Source: CAZAPG01 sp964486935 (GTDB lineage Bacteria; Chloroflexota; Anaerolineae; 4572-78; J111). Taken from it: 62,473 nucleotides of DNA. The notes under the pieces were generated by a model. That model was not told the DNA's origin and did not search any database. It saw only the letters and a program-made list of their open reading frames with translations. Position numbers and translations under genes: made by a program. The DNA is taken from positions 1-62,473 of the forward strand of contig CAZAPG010000042.1 of NCBI GenBank assembly GCA_964486935.1, in the 5' to 3' direction. Of the stretch, positions 1 to 7,686 are shown in pieces (the first letter of the stretch is position 1; every line of letters begins with the position of its first letter).

Positions 1-487
1 AGCATAACTTTTTTTGCGCGCAGTTTGATTAATCATCGGAATAGTCTATCTCCTTAAAAAAATTAATAACCAGATCAATACAACCAAAAAATGTGCTTAA
101 CTACTAAAATTTGTTGCCAGACCACTTTCCTGTGGATATAATCATTGAAATAATAGGCGCGGTTGAGTAAATGTGGCTCGTGTAGTAAAGGTCAACCAGG
201 TGTCCTGGCGCAAACAACTATTGCCCTTGCTTACTTCTAACAGCATATTTGTATGAATGAAAAAAAGAGGACGAGCTTCAGTCTCCAAATCCCCTTGACC
301 TCTGAAATTTTATCGCCAGTGACAATTTCAGTTTATTTACCGCGGAGAGGTTAAAATTAGTTGATTGTTTAGAGGGCATTACCTCGAAAATTGGGGGCAT
401 TTAAATGTTTTTACGGCTTGTAACTGCAAGCCTACATTATACTTTAAGTTATTGGTTTTTGTCAACCCCAAAATTTATTTTTAAGGT
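1..487. other. Intergenic region at window edge
   Basis: AT-rich stretch downstream of hyuB. I see no credible coding region, tRNA or clear terminator. The only reading frame that enters it on the + strand is antisense to the end of hyuB. Confidence 0.5.
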
Positions 488-2068
488 TCATTCCACCAAA
501 CCGTATCCACCGCCGCCCGGCGTTTCGATGCGCAAAATATCTCCGGCCCGAACGGTCAAAGAGGTTTTGCCTGGCAATTCCAACTCCTCGCCCTTGCGGA
601 TTAGAATATTTTTACCGGTCTGCCCCGGCCGCCCTCCCTGCGCGCCGTAGGGGGCAAAACGCCGCCGCTCGGTGAGCAGCGTTACCTGCGCCTCGTGCAG
701 TAATTCCATTTCCCGGCAGATACCATCGCCGCCGCGATGTTTGCCGCCCCCGCCGGAGCCGCGCCGAATCTCGTACCGCCTCAGCCAAAAGGGATAGGCG
801 TATTCCAGCGCCTCAACGGGCGTGTTCAGCGTGTTGGTCATGTGGCTGTGAATGGCATCCGCGCCCGGCGCATCCGGCCCGGCCCCCATGCCGCCGCCGA
901 TGGTTTCGTAGTAGGTGTAGGGCTTCTGCCGCTCCGGGTCCCAGCCGCCAATGACCGTGTTGTTCATGGTCCCCTGCGAGGCCGCTGGAACTCGCTCCGG
1001 CGCGGCCTGAGCCAGCGCCCCCAGCAGCACGTCGGTAATGCGCTGCGAGGTCTCCACATTGCCGGCGGCTACCGCTGCCGGGGGACGCGCATTAACTACC
1101 GTGCCTTCTTTTACTATTACGTCGATGGGCTTCAAACAGCCGCTGTTAGCCGGAATGTCAAGCCCAATCAAGGCCCGGAAAACATACAGCGTGGCCGAAA
1201 GGGTGACGGCGTAAACCGAGTTGATGCTGCCTTTTACCTGGGGCGCGCTGTGGCTAAAATCTACGGTTGCCTCGTCGCCGGCAATAGTCACAGCCACGCT
1301 GATTTCGACCGGCTCCGGGTCGATGCCGTCGCTATCCATTTTATCGCTAAATTGATACGTACCGTCCGGCAGGCCGGCAATCAGGGCGCGAGTCATCCGC
1401 TCGGCGTATTGCAGCAGGCCGGCCATATAGTGGTCCACCGTTTTCTGGCCGTAGCGGTTGATAATTTCCAGCATTCGCTCCACGCCTTTGTAGTTGGCAG
1501 CCAGTTGCGCCCGCAGATCGCCGGCACGCTCATCTGGAGTGCGCACGTTGGCCAACAGCAGCCCCATCAGCCCCTGGTTGACCTGCCCCCCTTCCACCAA
1601 CTTGAGCGGCGGAATAATCACCCCCTCCTGAAACAACTCCTGCGAGAGCGGCATCGAGCCGGGGGTCATGCCGCCCACGTCGGCGTGGTGGGCGCGGTTG
1701 GCCACAAAGCCCAAAAGATGCGGGAGCGAATTTTTCTCCCCGGCCTCAACAAACACAGGCGTGATAATGGTGATATCGGGCAGGTGACTGCCGCCGTGAT
1801 ACGGGTCGTTCAAAATAACCACGTCGCCCGGCGCAAAGCTGAAACGCTCGATGGCAGTTTTAACCGAAACCGGCATAGCCCCCAAATGGACCGGCATGTG
1901 GGCCGCCTGGGCCACCATCTGGCCGGCGGCATCAAAAATAGCGCAAGAAAAATCGAGCCGCTCTTTGATATTGGGCGAGTAGGAGGTGCGGCGCAGCACC
2001 GTCCCCATCTCTTCGGCCACGGAGATAAAGCGATTTTTGAATAGCTCCAGTTGAATCGGGTCGTGCAT
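488..2068 (-). CDS. hyuB: Hydantoinase B / oxoprolinase family protein (HyuB)
   Basis: 526 aa, the usual length for the HyuB family, and it starts with the family opening (DPIQLELFKNRFISVAEEMG). Other family hallmarks are the GDVVILNDPYHGGSHLPD segment near residue 80, SRQPDF-free glycine-rich stretches such as GGGMGAGPDAPGADAIHSHM near residue 390, and the C-terminal GGGGYG. HyuB pairs with HyuA in ATP-dependent opening of cyclic amides (N-methylhydantoin, 5-oxoproline), and related subunits occur in acetone carboxylase. The gene follows hyuA by 30 bp on the same strand, so the two are almost certainly one operon and one enzyme complex. The exact substrate cannot be read from sequence; 5-oxoproline or a hydantoin is the default expectation. 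Large antisense reading frames over this gene are shadows caused by its codon bias. Confidence 0.9.
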   Translation of the reverse strand: MHDPIQLELFKNRFISVAEEMGTVLRRTSYSPNIKERLDFSCAIFDAAGQMVAQAAHMPVHLGAMPVSVKTAIERFSFAPGDVVILNDPYHGGSHLPDITIITPVFVEAGEKNSLPHLLGFVANRAHHADVGGMTPGSMPLSQELFQEGVIIPPLKLVEGGQVNQGLMGLLLANVRTPDERAGDLRAQLAANYKGVERMLEIINRYGQKTVDHYMAGLLQYAERMTRALIAGLPDGTYQFSDKMDSDGIDPEPVEISVAVTIAGDEATVDFSHSAPQVKGSINSVYAVTLSATLYVFRALIGLDIPANSGCLKPIDVIVKEGTVVNARPPAAVAAGNVETSQRITDVLLGALAQAAPERVPAASQGTMNNTVIGGWDPERQKPYTYYETIGGGMGAGPDAPGADAIHSHMTNTLNTPVEALEYAYPFWLRRYEIRRGSGGGGKHRGGDGICREMELLHEAQVTLLTERRRFAPYGAQGGRPGQTGKNILIRKGEELELPGKTSLTVRAGDILRIETPGGGGYGLVE

Positions 2069-2098
2069 ATTTTGCCTCTCGATATCTGGCCGGCTTTT

Positions 2099-4099
2099 TT
2101 AATTCAACTCGACAATTAGATTGCGAAACTCATCCACCCGCAGCCTGTCACCGGGGCCGATAAAAATGGTAGTGTCCGGCTGGTTGATAATGGCCGGGCC
2201 GGCCAGCCGGTGGCCCGGCTGCAACCGCTCACCCTGATAGAATGGCGCGGTGGACCATCCCCCCGCCAGCACCACTGGGCGGTGGTCAAACGCTTCCGGC
2301 GCCGAGGTTGTAGTTTCGGCGCGAGAGAGCGGCGGCCGGGGCAGTCGCCCAACGGCCCGCACCCGCAGGTTGACAATTTCCACCGGCAGCGATGGCTCGC
2401 TGTGGCCGTAAACGTGGGCGTGAGTCTGGTGAAACCGGGCCACAAAATCGGGCGTCAGCGGAATGGTCAACTCGTAAGATTGGCCCCGATAGCGCATGTC
2501 GAGCAGCCTTTCCAGCGTAATATCCGGCTCCGGCACGCCTTCGGCCAGCACATCGGCCTGGCCCTGCCCGGTCAGCGGCTCGATGAGTTCCTGCAATACA
2601 TGGTAGGGGGTATCGCCGGGGCGCATGATGGTTTGCACGTAATCTTTAACCACATCGGCGGTGAGCATACCAAAGGCCGAGAGCGTGGCCGCGCCGGGCG
2701 GAATCAGCACGCGGGGAATATTGAGCGCGCGGGCTAAATCGACGGCGTGCAGGCTGCCCGCCCCGCCAAACGAAACCAGGGTGAACTCGCGCGGGTCGTG
2801 CCCTCGCTGCAACGAGATAACGCGCAGGGCGCGCTCCATGTGGGCGTTGACCACTTTGATGACGCCCAGCGCCACGGTTTGGGCCAGGCTCAACTCCCCT
2901 TCAGGCGACAGGCCGGCCTGCCGGGCCAGTTGGGCCAGCGCCGCTTCCGCCGCCGGCGAGTCAAGCCGCATGGCCCCGCCCAAAAACTGGTCGGCAGCGA
3001 GCCGGCCCAAAATCAAATTGGCATCGGTGACGGTGGGTTGCGCGCCGCCGCGCCCGTAGCAGATAGGGCCGGGGTCGGCGCCGGCGCTCTGCGGGCCAAC
3101 GCGCAGCGCGCCGCCGGCATCAACATAGGCAATGGAGCCGCCGCCCGAACCAACGGTGTGAATGTCGATGACCGGGATGCGGATGGGCGCGCCGCCAATT
3201 TCCGACTCGGTGGTAGTTTGGATTTTGCCCGCGCATAGCGACACATCGGTTGAGGTGCCGCCCATATCAAAAGTGATGAATTGCTCAAATCCGGCGGCCT
3301 GGGCCACCGCGCGCGCGCCGACCACGCCGCCCGCCGGGCCGGAAAGCACACAGCGCACGGCCTCGCGCCTGGCCCGCGCCGCCCGAATGCTGCCGCCGTT
3401 GGATTGCATAATGCGAAAATCGGCGGCGTTAATTTCGTTTTCCAGCCGGTTGAGGTAGCGCTCCATCACCGGCGAGACATAGGCGTTGACTACGGTGGTG
3501 CTGGTGCGCTCATACTCGCGGAACTCTGGCAGCACCTCGCTGGATAGGGACACGGACAAACCGGCCTGCCGCAATCGTTGGGCAATCATCTGTTCGTGGT
3601 GGGGGTAAAGAAAGGAGAAGAGCAGGCTGACCGCCACTGAGGTGACTCCGGCGGCCCGCAGTTGCTCAGGCAGCGAGTCAAGCGAGGCCGGCTCGAGGGG
3701 GATGATGGGCTGGCCGTGGCGGTCAACCCGCTCGGCGGCTTCAAAACGGAGTTCGGGCGGCACCAGCGATGGAGGGCGTCGGCTGAACAGGTCGTAAATA
3801 TCGGGCCGGTTCTGACGCCCAATTTCGATGATATCTTTAAAACCCTGGGTGGTGACGAGGGCCGTAGCGGCCCCTTTTCGCTCAAGAATGGCGTTGGTGG
3901 CGACGGTGGAGCCATGCACAATGTGGGGCTTAATTGGCAATTGGCTATTGGTAATTGGTAATTGGGTCAGGCCGGTCAAAACTGCCTCGGCCGGGTCGTG
4001 CGGCGTGGAGAGGGTTTTGTGGGTAGTGAATCGGCCGGTTGCCTCGTCAAACAGCACAAAATCGGTAAAAGTTCCGCCAATATCAATGCCAATGCGCAT
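2099..4099 (-). CDS. hyuA: Hydantoinase A / oxoprolinase family protein (HyuA)
   Basis: 666 aa. The N-terminus has the actin/ASKHA-type phosphate-binding motif IGIDIGGTFTDFVLFD, followed by VHGSTVATNAILERKGA and, near residue 275, the second motif FDMGGTSTDVSL. These are the signatures of the ATP-binding HyuA subunit. It is expected to phosphorylate or activate a cyclic amide together with HyuB, which is encoded 30 bp downstream. The ATG at 4099 has GGAG upstream and a sigma-70-like promoter behind it. Oddity: residues about 45-56 (LPITNSQLPIK) are encoded by a TTGG(T/C)AATTGG-type short repeat inserted between the first helix and the VHG strand. The reading frame is kept, so the protein probably tolerates it as a surface loop. 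Confidence 0.92.
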   Translation of the reverse strand: MRIGIDIGGTFTDFVLFDEATGRFTTHKTLSTPHDPAEAVLTGLTQLPITNSQLPIKPHIVHGSTVATNAILERKGAATALVTTQGFKDIIEIGRQNRPDIYDLFSRRPPSLVPPELRFEAAERVDRHGQPIIPLEPASLDSLPEQLRAAGVTSVAVSLLFSFLYPHHEQMIAQRLRQAGLSVSLSSEVLPEFREYERTSTTVVNAYVSPVMERYLNRLENEINAADFRIMQSNGGSIRAARARREAVRCVLSGPAGGVVGARAVAQAAGFEQFITFDMGGTSTDVSLCAGKIQTTTESEIGGAPIRIPVIDIHTVGSGGGSIAYVDAGGALRVGPQSAGADPGPICYGRGGAQPTVTDANLILGRLAADQFLGGAMRLDSPAAEAALAQLARQAGLSPEGELSLAQTVALGVIKVVNAHMERALRVISLQRGHDPREFTLVSFGGAGSLHAVDLARALNIPRVLIPPGAATLSAFGMLTADVVKDYVQTIMRPGDTPYHVLQELIEPLTGQGQADVLAEGVPEPDITLERLLDMRYRGQSYELTIPLTPDFVARFHQTHAHVYGHSEPSLPVEIVNLRVRAVGRLPRPPLSRAETTTSAPEAFDHRPVVLAGGWSTAPFYQGERLQPGHRLAGPAIINQPDTTIFIGPGDRLRVDEFRNLIVELN
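3931..3966. repeat. Short repeat tract of ATTGGTAATTGG type inside hyuA
   Basis: Direct reiterations of a TTGGNAATTGG/TTGGTAATTGG unit. The same unit occurs between genes at 16045-16059 and, in inverse orientation, near 42550 and 42690. It stays in frame with hyuA and adds a low-complexity peptide. Confidence 0.7.
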
Positions 4100-4134
4100 G
4101 GGGTTTGCTCCGCTAAAATGGTTGCTGGTGAGGG

Positions 4135-4163
4135 ATTATAAACCGGCGAGGAACAGGGCGCAA
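4135..4163 (-). promoter_or_regulatory. Sigma-70-like promoter of hyuAB
   Basis: Read on the - strand: -35 TTGCGC, 17-bp spacer, -10 TATAAT, with the start codon of hyuA about 36 bp below the -10. Confidence 0.6.
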
Positions 4164-4164
4164 C

Positions 4165-4222
4165 CGGATACGTAGCGCGTATTGCGTAGTGCGTAAAAAC
4201 TCTGTTGCTCCTACGCGCTACG
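4165..4222. repeat. Intergenic short-repeat tract (TACGCACTACGC type)
   Basis: Reiterated variants of GTAGCGCGTATTGCGTAGTGCG followed by TACGCGCTACG. The same repeat language appears at 13025-13055 (CCTACGCAACGTAG, CCTACGCAATACG). Confidence 0.5.
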
Positions 4223-4226
4223 GAAC

Positions 4227-4255
4227 AAAAAAGCGCCCCGAAACTTCGGGACGCC
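4227..4255 (-). terminator. Rho-independent terminator of the CBM48-like gene
   Basis: On the - strand GCGTCCCGAA pairs with TTCGGGGCGC (one G-T pair), followed directly by six T. It sits 27 bp past the stop codon. Confidence 0.8.
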
Positions 4256-4281
4256 TTGCAGATGATTAAAGAGTAGCCAGA

Positions 4282-4584
4282 TTAGTTTTGGGAGGTGACA
4301 ACCACAGAGTTATCGCCATCAACATTGTTAGGCACATATTTATCGGCGTTGTGGTCGTTGTGCCATTCCTGGCCATTTACAAAGTAGCGAAATTGATACT
4401 CGCGGCCCTGCTCTAGTTTGAGGGTGGTTTGCCACACCCCTTTGCGTTTTCTAAGCGGGTTGGCTTCGGGGTCCCAATCATTGAAATCCCCAACCACGCT
4501 GGCCTTTTTGGCCTCGATGGTTTCCGGTAACTGAAACGTTACCTCGCAAACGGATTTTGTTTTGAGAAACTTTTTGGTTAACAT
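4282..4584 (-). CDS. Small CBM48 / isoamylase early-set domain protein
   Basis: 100 aa, a single domain. The core (VVGDFNDWDPEANPLRKRK, then W-TTLKLEQGREYQFRYFVNG and W-ND) is the glycogen-binding/early-set E module found in branching enzymes, isoamylases and the AMPK beta subunit. In those families it binds alpha-glucans. Here it stands alone with no catalytic domain and no signal peptide, so a cytoplasmic glycogen-binding or regulatory role is an inference. The ATG is preceded by AGGAG at good spacing, and the gene has its own terminator. No glycogen enzymes are encoded in the window. Confidence 0.85.
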   Translation of the reverse strand: MLTKKFLKTKSVCEVTFQLPETIEAKKASVVGDFNDWDPEANPLRKRKGVWQTTLKLEQGREYQFRYFVNGQEWHNDHNADKYVPNNVDGDNSVVVTSQN

Positions 4585-4740
4585 TTGTATCTCCTAAATA
4601 CTCCTGCGCTAATAGTGCCAATTTCCTGCGCTCATCCCCGTTGACATCCAGGTATTGACGGATTTGTACAAAACATTCGGATGGTAATGAAAAGTTAGAG
4701 ATTTGGCAAATTTCAAACCCGGTTTAACAAGATAATGGAG

Positions 4741-6180
4741 TCAATTGGCCCACGACAGCCGCTCGTCAAACCAGCCATCGGGGAGTAAAGTGCCCCATTG
4801 TTGGGGAATGTCAAACATTTTTTGGGGCGTACCGCCGTTGATGCCGGCATACCACACCGCCAACTGGCCGCCTCGATTGGAGAGAAACGCTACCCAATTG
4901 CCATCGGGTGAAATAGCAGCCAGGCCATCGTTGGCCGGGTCAAAGGTGAGTTGTTTGACTTCGCCGGTAGCAATATTTAAGCGGTAAACATCGTTCTGAA
5001 AGGTAAAGAGCAGCAGGTTGTCTAGAACGTCGGTGGGAATACCAGCCATTTCTGTCAATCTTTCCGGGTTGCCGCCATTGCCCTGCATGCTCCAGATGCC
5101 GCAGGTGCCGCCCCCGCCGGCCACAGCCCAGGTATTGCAGCTCCTGAATATCAATCGGTTGTTGGTTGTCCATAATGGATAGAGGGGGTTATCATTAATA
5201 ATAAAGCGATTGCCCGCGGCGGTGACGATGGCCCCTTCGCCCTGGTTATCATTAATGGCCCGCGTGTAAAGGCACCAGTTACCGCAACCCAGGGTATTGT
5301 CATCGTAAACCACCTGCGTTCCGTCGGGAGACAAGGCCGGGTGGCTGTGACCGGCTAAACTGGGGTCGCCAATTTCCTGCCAGCTTTTTCCGGTCGGGTC
5401 GGAGAGACGCAATTTGTTGAGGTCGTTTCCAACCCCGTTCAGAATCAATCTGGTTCCATCTCTGGTGAAATCAGGCTGTTGGGCAGCGTCGATGATGCCC
5501 CGCACATTGGCGTTGACATCGACCACATAAACTTTGTGACTGGCCCCAAACAGAAGGGGGATGGCCAGTTGGCCGCCAAGGGCCGGTGTGGGTGGTGGTG
5601 GTGGATTTTCCGGGGTGGGGGTGCTGGTTGGCTCCTCGGTTGGGGTAGGAGATGGCTCCGGGGTAGGGGTATCGGTTGGTTGTATGATAACGGGCGCATC
5701 TCCCTGATCATCAGGTTCAGCGGTTGGCGTGGGGGTTGGAACAACCGGCAGAGATTCTTCAGTGGGTTCCTGGGTTGGGGGCGGGTCAAAATCTATTCCT
5801 TCGGCTTGAGCACTGGTGGTTATCGGATCAAGTTGAAAAAAATCTGGCAACATATCTTTTCGCAAATCTATCTCTTGTCTGCGCCTTTGATATCCATCTG
5901 CTTCAATAATTAATACTGCCGGTTTATCAATATAGGATAAGTCAAACGAAATTCTGACAAAACCGTTATCATCCGTAAACCCATCCAGAGGAGCCTTGTT
6001 CGCAACGTGTATTACAACCCGTGCATTCGGTATATGCTCGTTAGAGTCTGATGCTTCCACATACACCGAATAAGAAAAGCTTGATGATGGCGTTGGGTTT
6101 GGCGTTGGAGTTGTCGAACATCCCACCATTCCAATACCAGCAATTAAAATGGCAACAATATTCCAAACCTGATTTGGCAT
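4741..6180 (-). CDS. Lipoprotein: carboxypeptidase-regulatory-like domain, Thr-Pro linker, TolB-type beta-propeller
   Basis: 479 aa. A signal peptide with lipobox GMVGC predicts lipidation at Cys21. Residues about 35-118 form a beta-sandwich of the carboxypeptidase-regulatory-like (transthyretin-like) kind, with NARVVIHVANKAPLDGFTDD, a Gly-aromatic turn and EADGYQRR. A Thr/Pro/Glu-rich linker follows (about 130-200), then repeats of the PD40/TolB kind such as HPALSPDGTQVVYDD and AAISPDGNWVAFLSNRGGQ. The first domain is closely related to the C-terminal domain of the TIR protein encoded 35 bp upstream. A GGAGGGG ribosome site precedes the ATG. The protein should sit on the outer face of the membrane. 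Its function is unknown; ligand sensing or cell-wall binding are options. Confidence 0.85.
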   Translation of the reverse strand: MPNQVWNIVAILIAGIGMVGCSTTPTPNPTPSSSFSYSVYVEASDSNEHIPNARVVIHVANKAPLDGFTDDNGFVRISFDLSYIDKPAVLIIEADGYQRRRQEIDLRKDMLPDFFQLDPITTSAQAEGIDFDPPPTQEPTEESLPVVPTPTPTAEPDDQGDAPVIIQPTDTPTPEPSPTPTEEPTSTPTPENPPPPPTPALGGQLAIPLLFGASHKVYVVDVNANVRGIIDAAQQPDFTRDGTRLILNGVGNDLNKLRLSDPTGKSWQEIGDPSLAGHSHPALSPDGTQVVYDDNTLGCGNWCLYTRAINDNQGEGAIVTAAGNRFIINDNPLYPLWTTNNRLIFRSCNTWAVAGGGGTCGIWSMQGNGGNPERLTEMAGIPTDVLDNLLLFTFQNDVYRLNIATGEVKQLTFDPANDGLAAISPDGNWVAFLSNRGGQLAVWYAGINGGTPQKMFDIPQQWGTLLPDGWFDERLSWAN

Positions 6181-6215
6181 TAAAATCTTCCCCTCCTGAA
6201 AATATCAATAGCTGT

Positions 6216-7391
6216 TCATTCCACTGGCTCCAGCGGCACAACTTTTGGCAAATCTCCTTCCATCAAATCAATATTTTGAGTATGGCGATTGTACCCCTCC
6301 GCCTCCACAATCAACCGGCCCGGCTGGCCTGAGTGATCCGCGCTGACAATAATTCGGGCCAGCCCGGTCGAGTCGGTGATGGCGTCCAGCGGGGCTTTGC
6401 CGCCCACTTCAATTGTGACCACCGCGTTGGCAATATCCTGGCCGGCGTTTTTATCCTGCACCCGCACCAGATACGTAAAACTGGCTGCCGGCGCTTCCTC
6501 CGGCGGCGAGGGCCAGATCAAGGCCCGCAAATCCGCGCTGATGGCAAAGGCCGCAATGGCCAGCAGCAAGCCGATAATGCCCACAATCGCGCCGACTTTT
6601 TCCCAATTAACCCCTTTGAGTTCCTCTGCCGCCTCTTTTGGAGCTTCAATATTAATGTTGGTAATATTATCCCGCCCGATGACATCCCCGCCTACAATAT
6701 CCCGGCCCGCGCTGTCGCCCCCTATTTTGTCATCGCCGGTAATATCGCCGCCCACCCGGCCACTAACCAGATGGCCGCCAACATTGCCAACTTCCTGATG
6801 GCTACCCTGGGGTATGTTGACCTGCCTGGCCCCGCTATCTTGCTGGCCCATGCTTTCTGCCGGCGAGGTAGCCGGAGTTTTGCCCGGCTGCCCTGTCGAG
6901 AAGGCCGGTGCGGGGCGGCCCGCGCCGCCCCCGGCAACCGAAACGCCCCGCGCCTCTTCGATAATCCCGGCCACCTCTTCGGCAATGCGGGCCAGTTCCT
7001 CATCGGCATAGCGCCCCCCTTCGCGCCAGACAGGTTTTTCATCTTTGGGCCGGACAATCCGCGCCAGCCAATCTACCTTTCGCCAGGCGCACTCTTTGGC
7101 AATAATAGGGAAAACAACCAGCTCCTCACCCTGGCGTCGTTGCAGCAGGCGGGGCACTTCCCGCTCCAGCTTTTCAGAATTGAGAAAGGCGGCGCTAATC
7201 AGCAGAATGGCCACCCTGGCCCGGTCAATGGCCCGGTTGATTTCGGCCTGCCAATCGCTACCGGCCCCAATGCTGTCATCCCTCCACGCCTCAATTCCGG
7301 CGTGTTTCAACACCCCCAGGTGCGAGAGCAACTCATCTTTTTCCTTTTCATCTTGGCGGCTGTAGCTGATAAAAACGGTCGGTAGGCTCAT
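6216..7391 (-). CDS. TIR-domain membrane protein with Gly-Asp repeat linker and extracytoplasmic beta-sandwich domain
   Basis: 391 aa. Residues 4-145 are a TIR domain: TVFISYSRQDEKEKDELL, then W-DD-IGAGSDWQAEINRAI, then ILLISAAFLNSEKLEREV. The Glu cluster around 75-78 fits the NADase glutamate region, though I cannot confirm catalysis. Residues 205-248 carry repeats of the form GGDxxGxD (GGDITGDDKIGGDSAGRD). A transmembrane helix spans about 267-285, and residues 304-390 match the N-terminal domain of the lipoprotein encoded next. The topology is therefore TIR inside and beta-sandwich outside. A promoter is visible upstream. TIR proteins often deplete NAD or make signalling nucleotides in defence or cell-death systems. 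A membrane-anchored version with an outer sensor-like domain could respond to envelope signals; this is inference. Confidence 0.85.
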   Translation of the reverse strand: MSLPTVFISYSRQDEKEKDELLSHLGVLKHAGIEAWRDDSIGAGSDWQAEINRAIDRARVAILLISAAFLNSEKLEREVPRLLQRRQGEELVVFPIIAKECAWRKVDWLARIVRPKDEKPVWREGGRYADEELARIAEEVAGIIEEARGVSVAGGGAGRPAPAFSTGQPGKTPATSPAESMGQQDSGARQVNIPQGSHQEVGNVGGHLVSGRVGGDITGDDKIGGDSAGRDIVGGDVIGRDNITNINIEAPKEAAEELKGVNWEKVGAIVGIIGLLLAIAAFAISADLRALIWPSPPEEAPAASFTYLVRVQDKNAGQDIANAVVTIEVGGKAPLDAITDSTGLARIIVSADHSGQPGRLIVEAEGYNRHTQNIDLMEGDLPKVVPLEPVE

Positions 7392-7426
7392 GAACTCTTC
7401 CTCAAATTGATGCGATTTACAGGGTC

Positions 7427-7456
7427 ACTATACTGCTTTGATTTGTTATCAGTCAA
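7427..7456 (-). promoter_or_regulatory. Sigma-70-like promoter of the TIR-lipoprotein unit
   Basis: On the - strand: -35 TTGACT, 18-bp spacer, -10 TATAGT, about 36 bp above the TIR gene start. Confidence 0.65.
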
Positions 7457-7640
7457 GTGTCATCTGTCCACATTATTGGTGATGATTATCCTGAAATTAT
7501 GGACACTCTTCCAGCTTTAACATGCTTAAGTATAACAACAATTACCAATTTAGAGAAGTATTTTCATTTTACCCTATTTTTGCCAACTCTGCCCTAATTG
7601 ACTATCATACCCCACCTAACTTTAAGCTTGCAATCTTCCG

Positions 7641-7662
7641 GCCCGCCCTCAATTTGGCGGGC
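7641..7662. other. GC-rich hairpin in the leader of the first glycosyltransferase gene
   Basis: GCCCGCC and GGCGGGC form a perfect 7-bp stem with an 8-nt loop, ending 24 nt before the preferred start codon. It has no T-run on the + strand. It may shape the 5' leader or be the remains of a terminator. Confidence 0.45.
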
Positions 7663-7686
7663 TACTTGTTGGGTGTTATATTGAAC

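Noticed and set aside
737..2044. 435-aa open frame on the + strand
   Set aside because: It is antisense to hyuB, which has full family motifs; the low-complexity Gly/Arg/His-rich product is a codon-bias shadow.
5560..5780. Regular GT-rich repeats that could suggest a CRISPR array
   Set aside because: They encode the Thr-Pro linker of the lipoprotein in frame; there are no equal repeats with unique spacers. No CRISPR array was seen in the window.
6333..7385. 350-aa open frame on the + strand
   Set aside because: Antisense to the TIR protein gene, whose domains and promoter are clear.
7522..7686. Upstream extension of the GT39 gene to ATG 7522
   Set aside because: The extra 55 codons lack membrane-protein character and run through a GC hairpin; the ATG at 7687 fits the first membrane helix.
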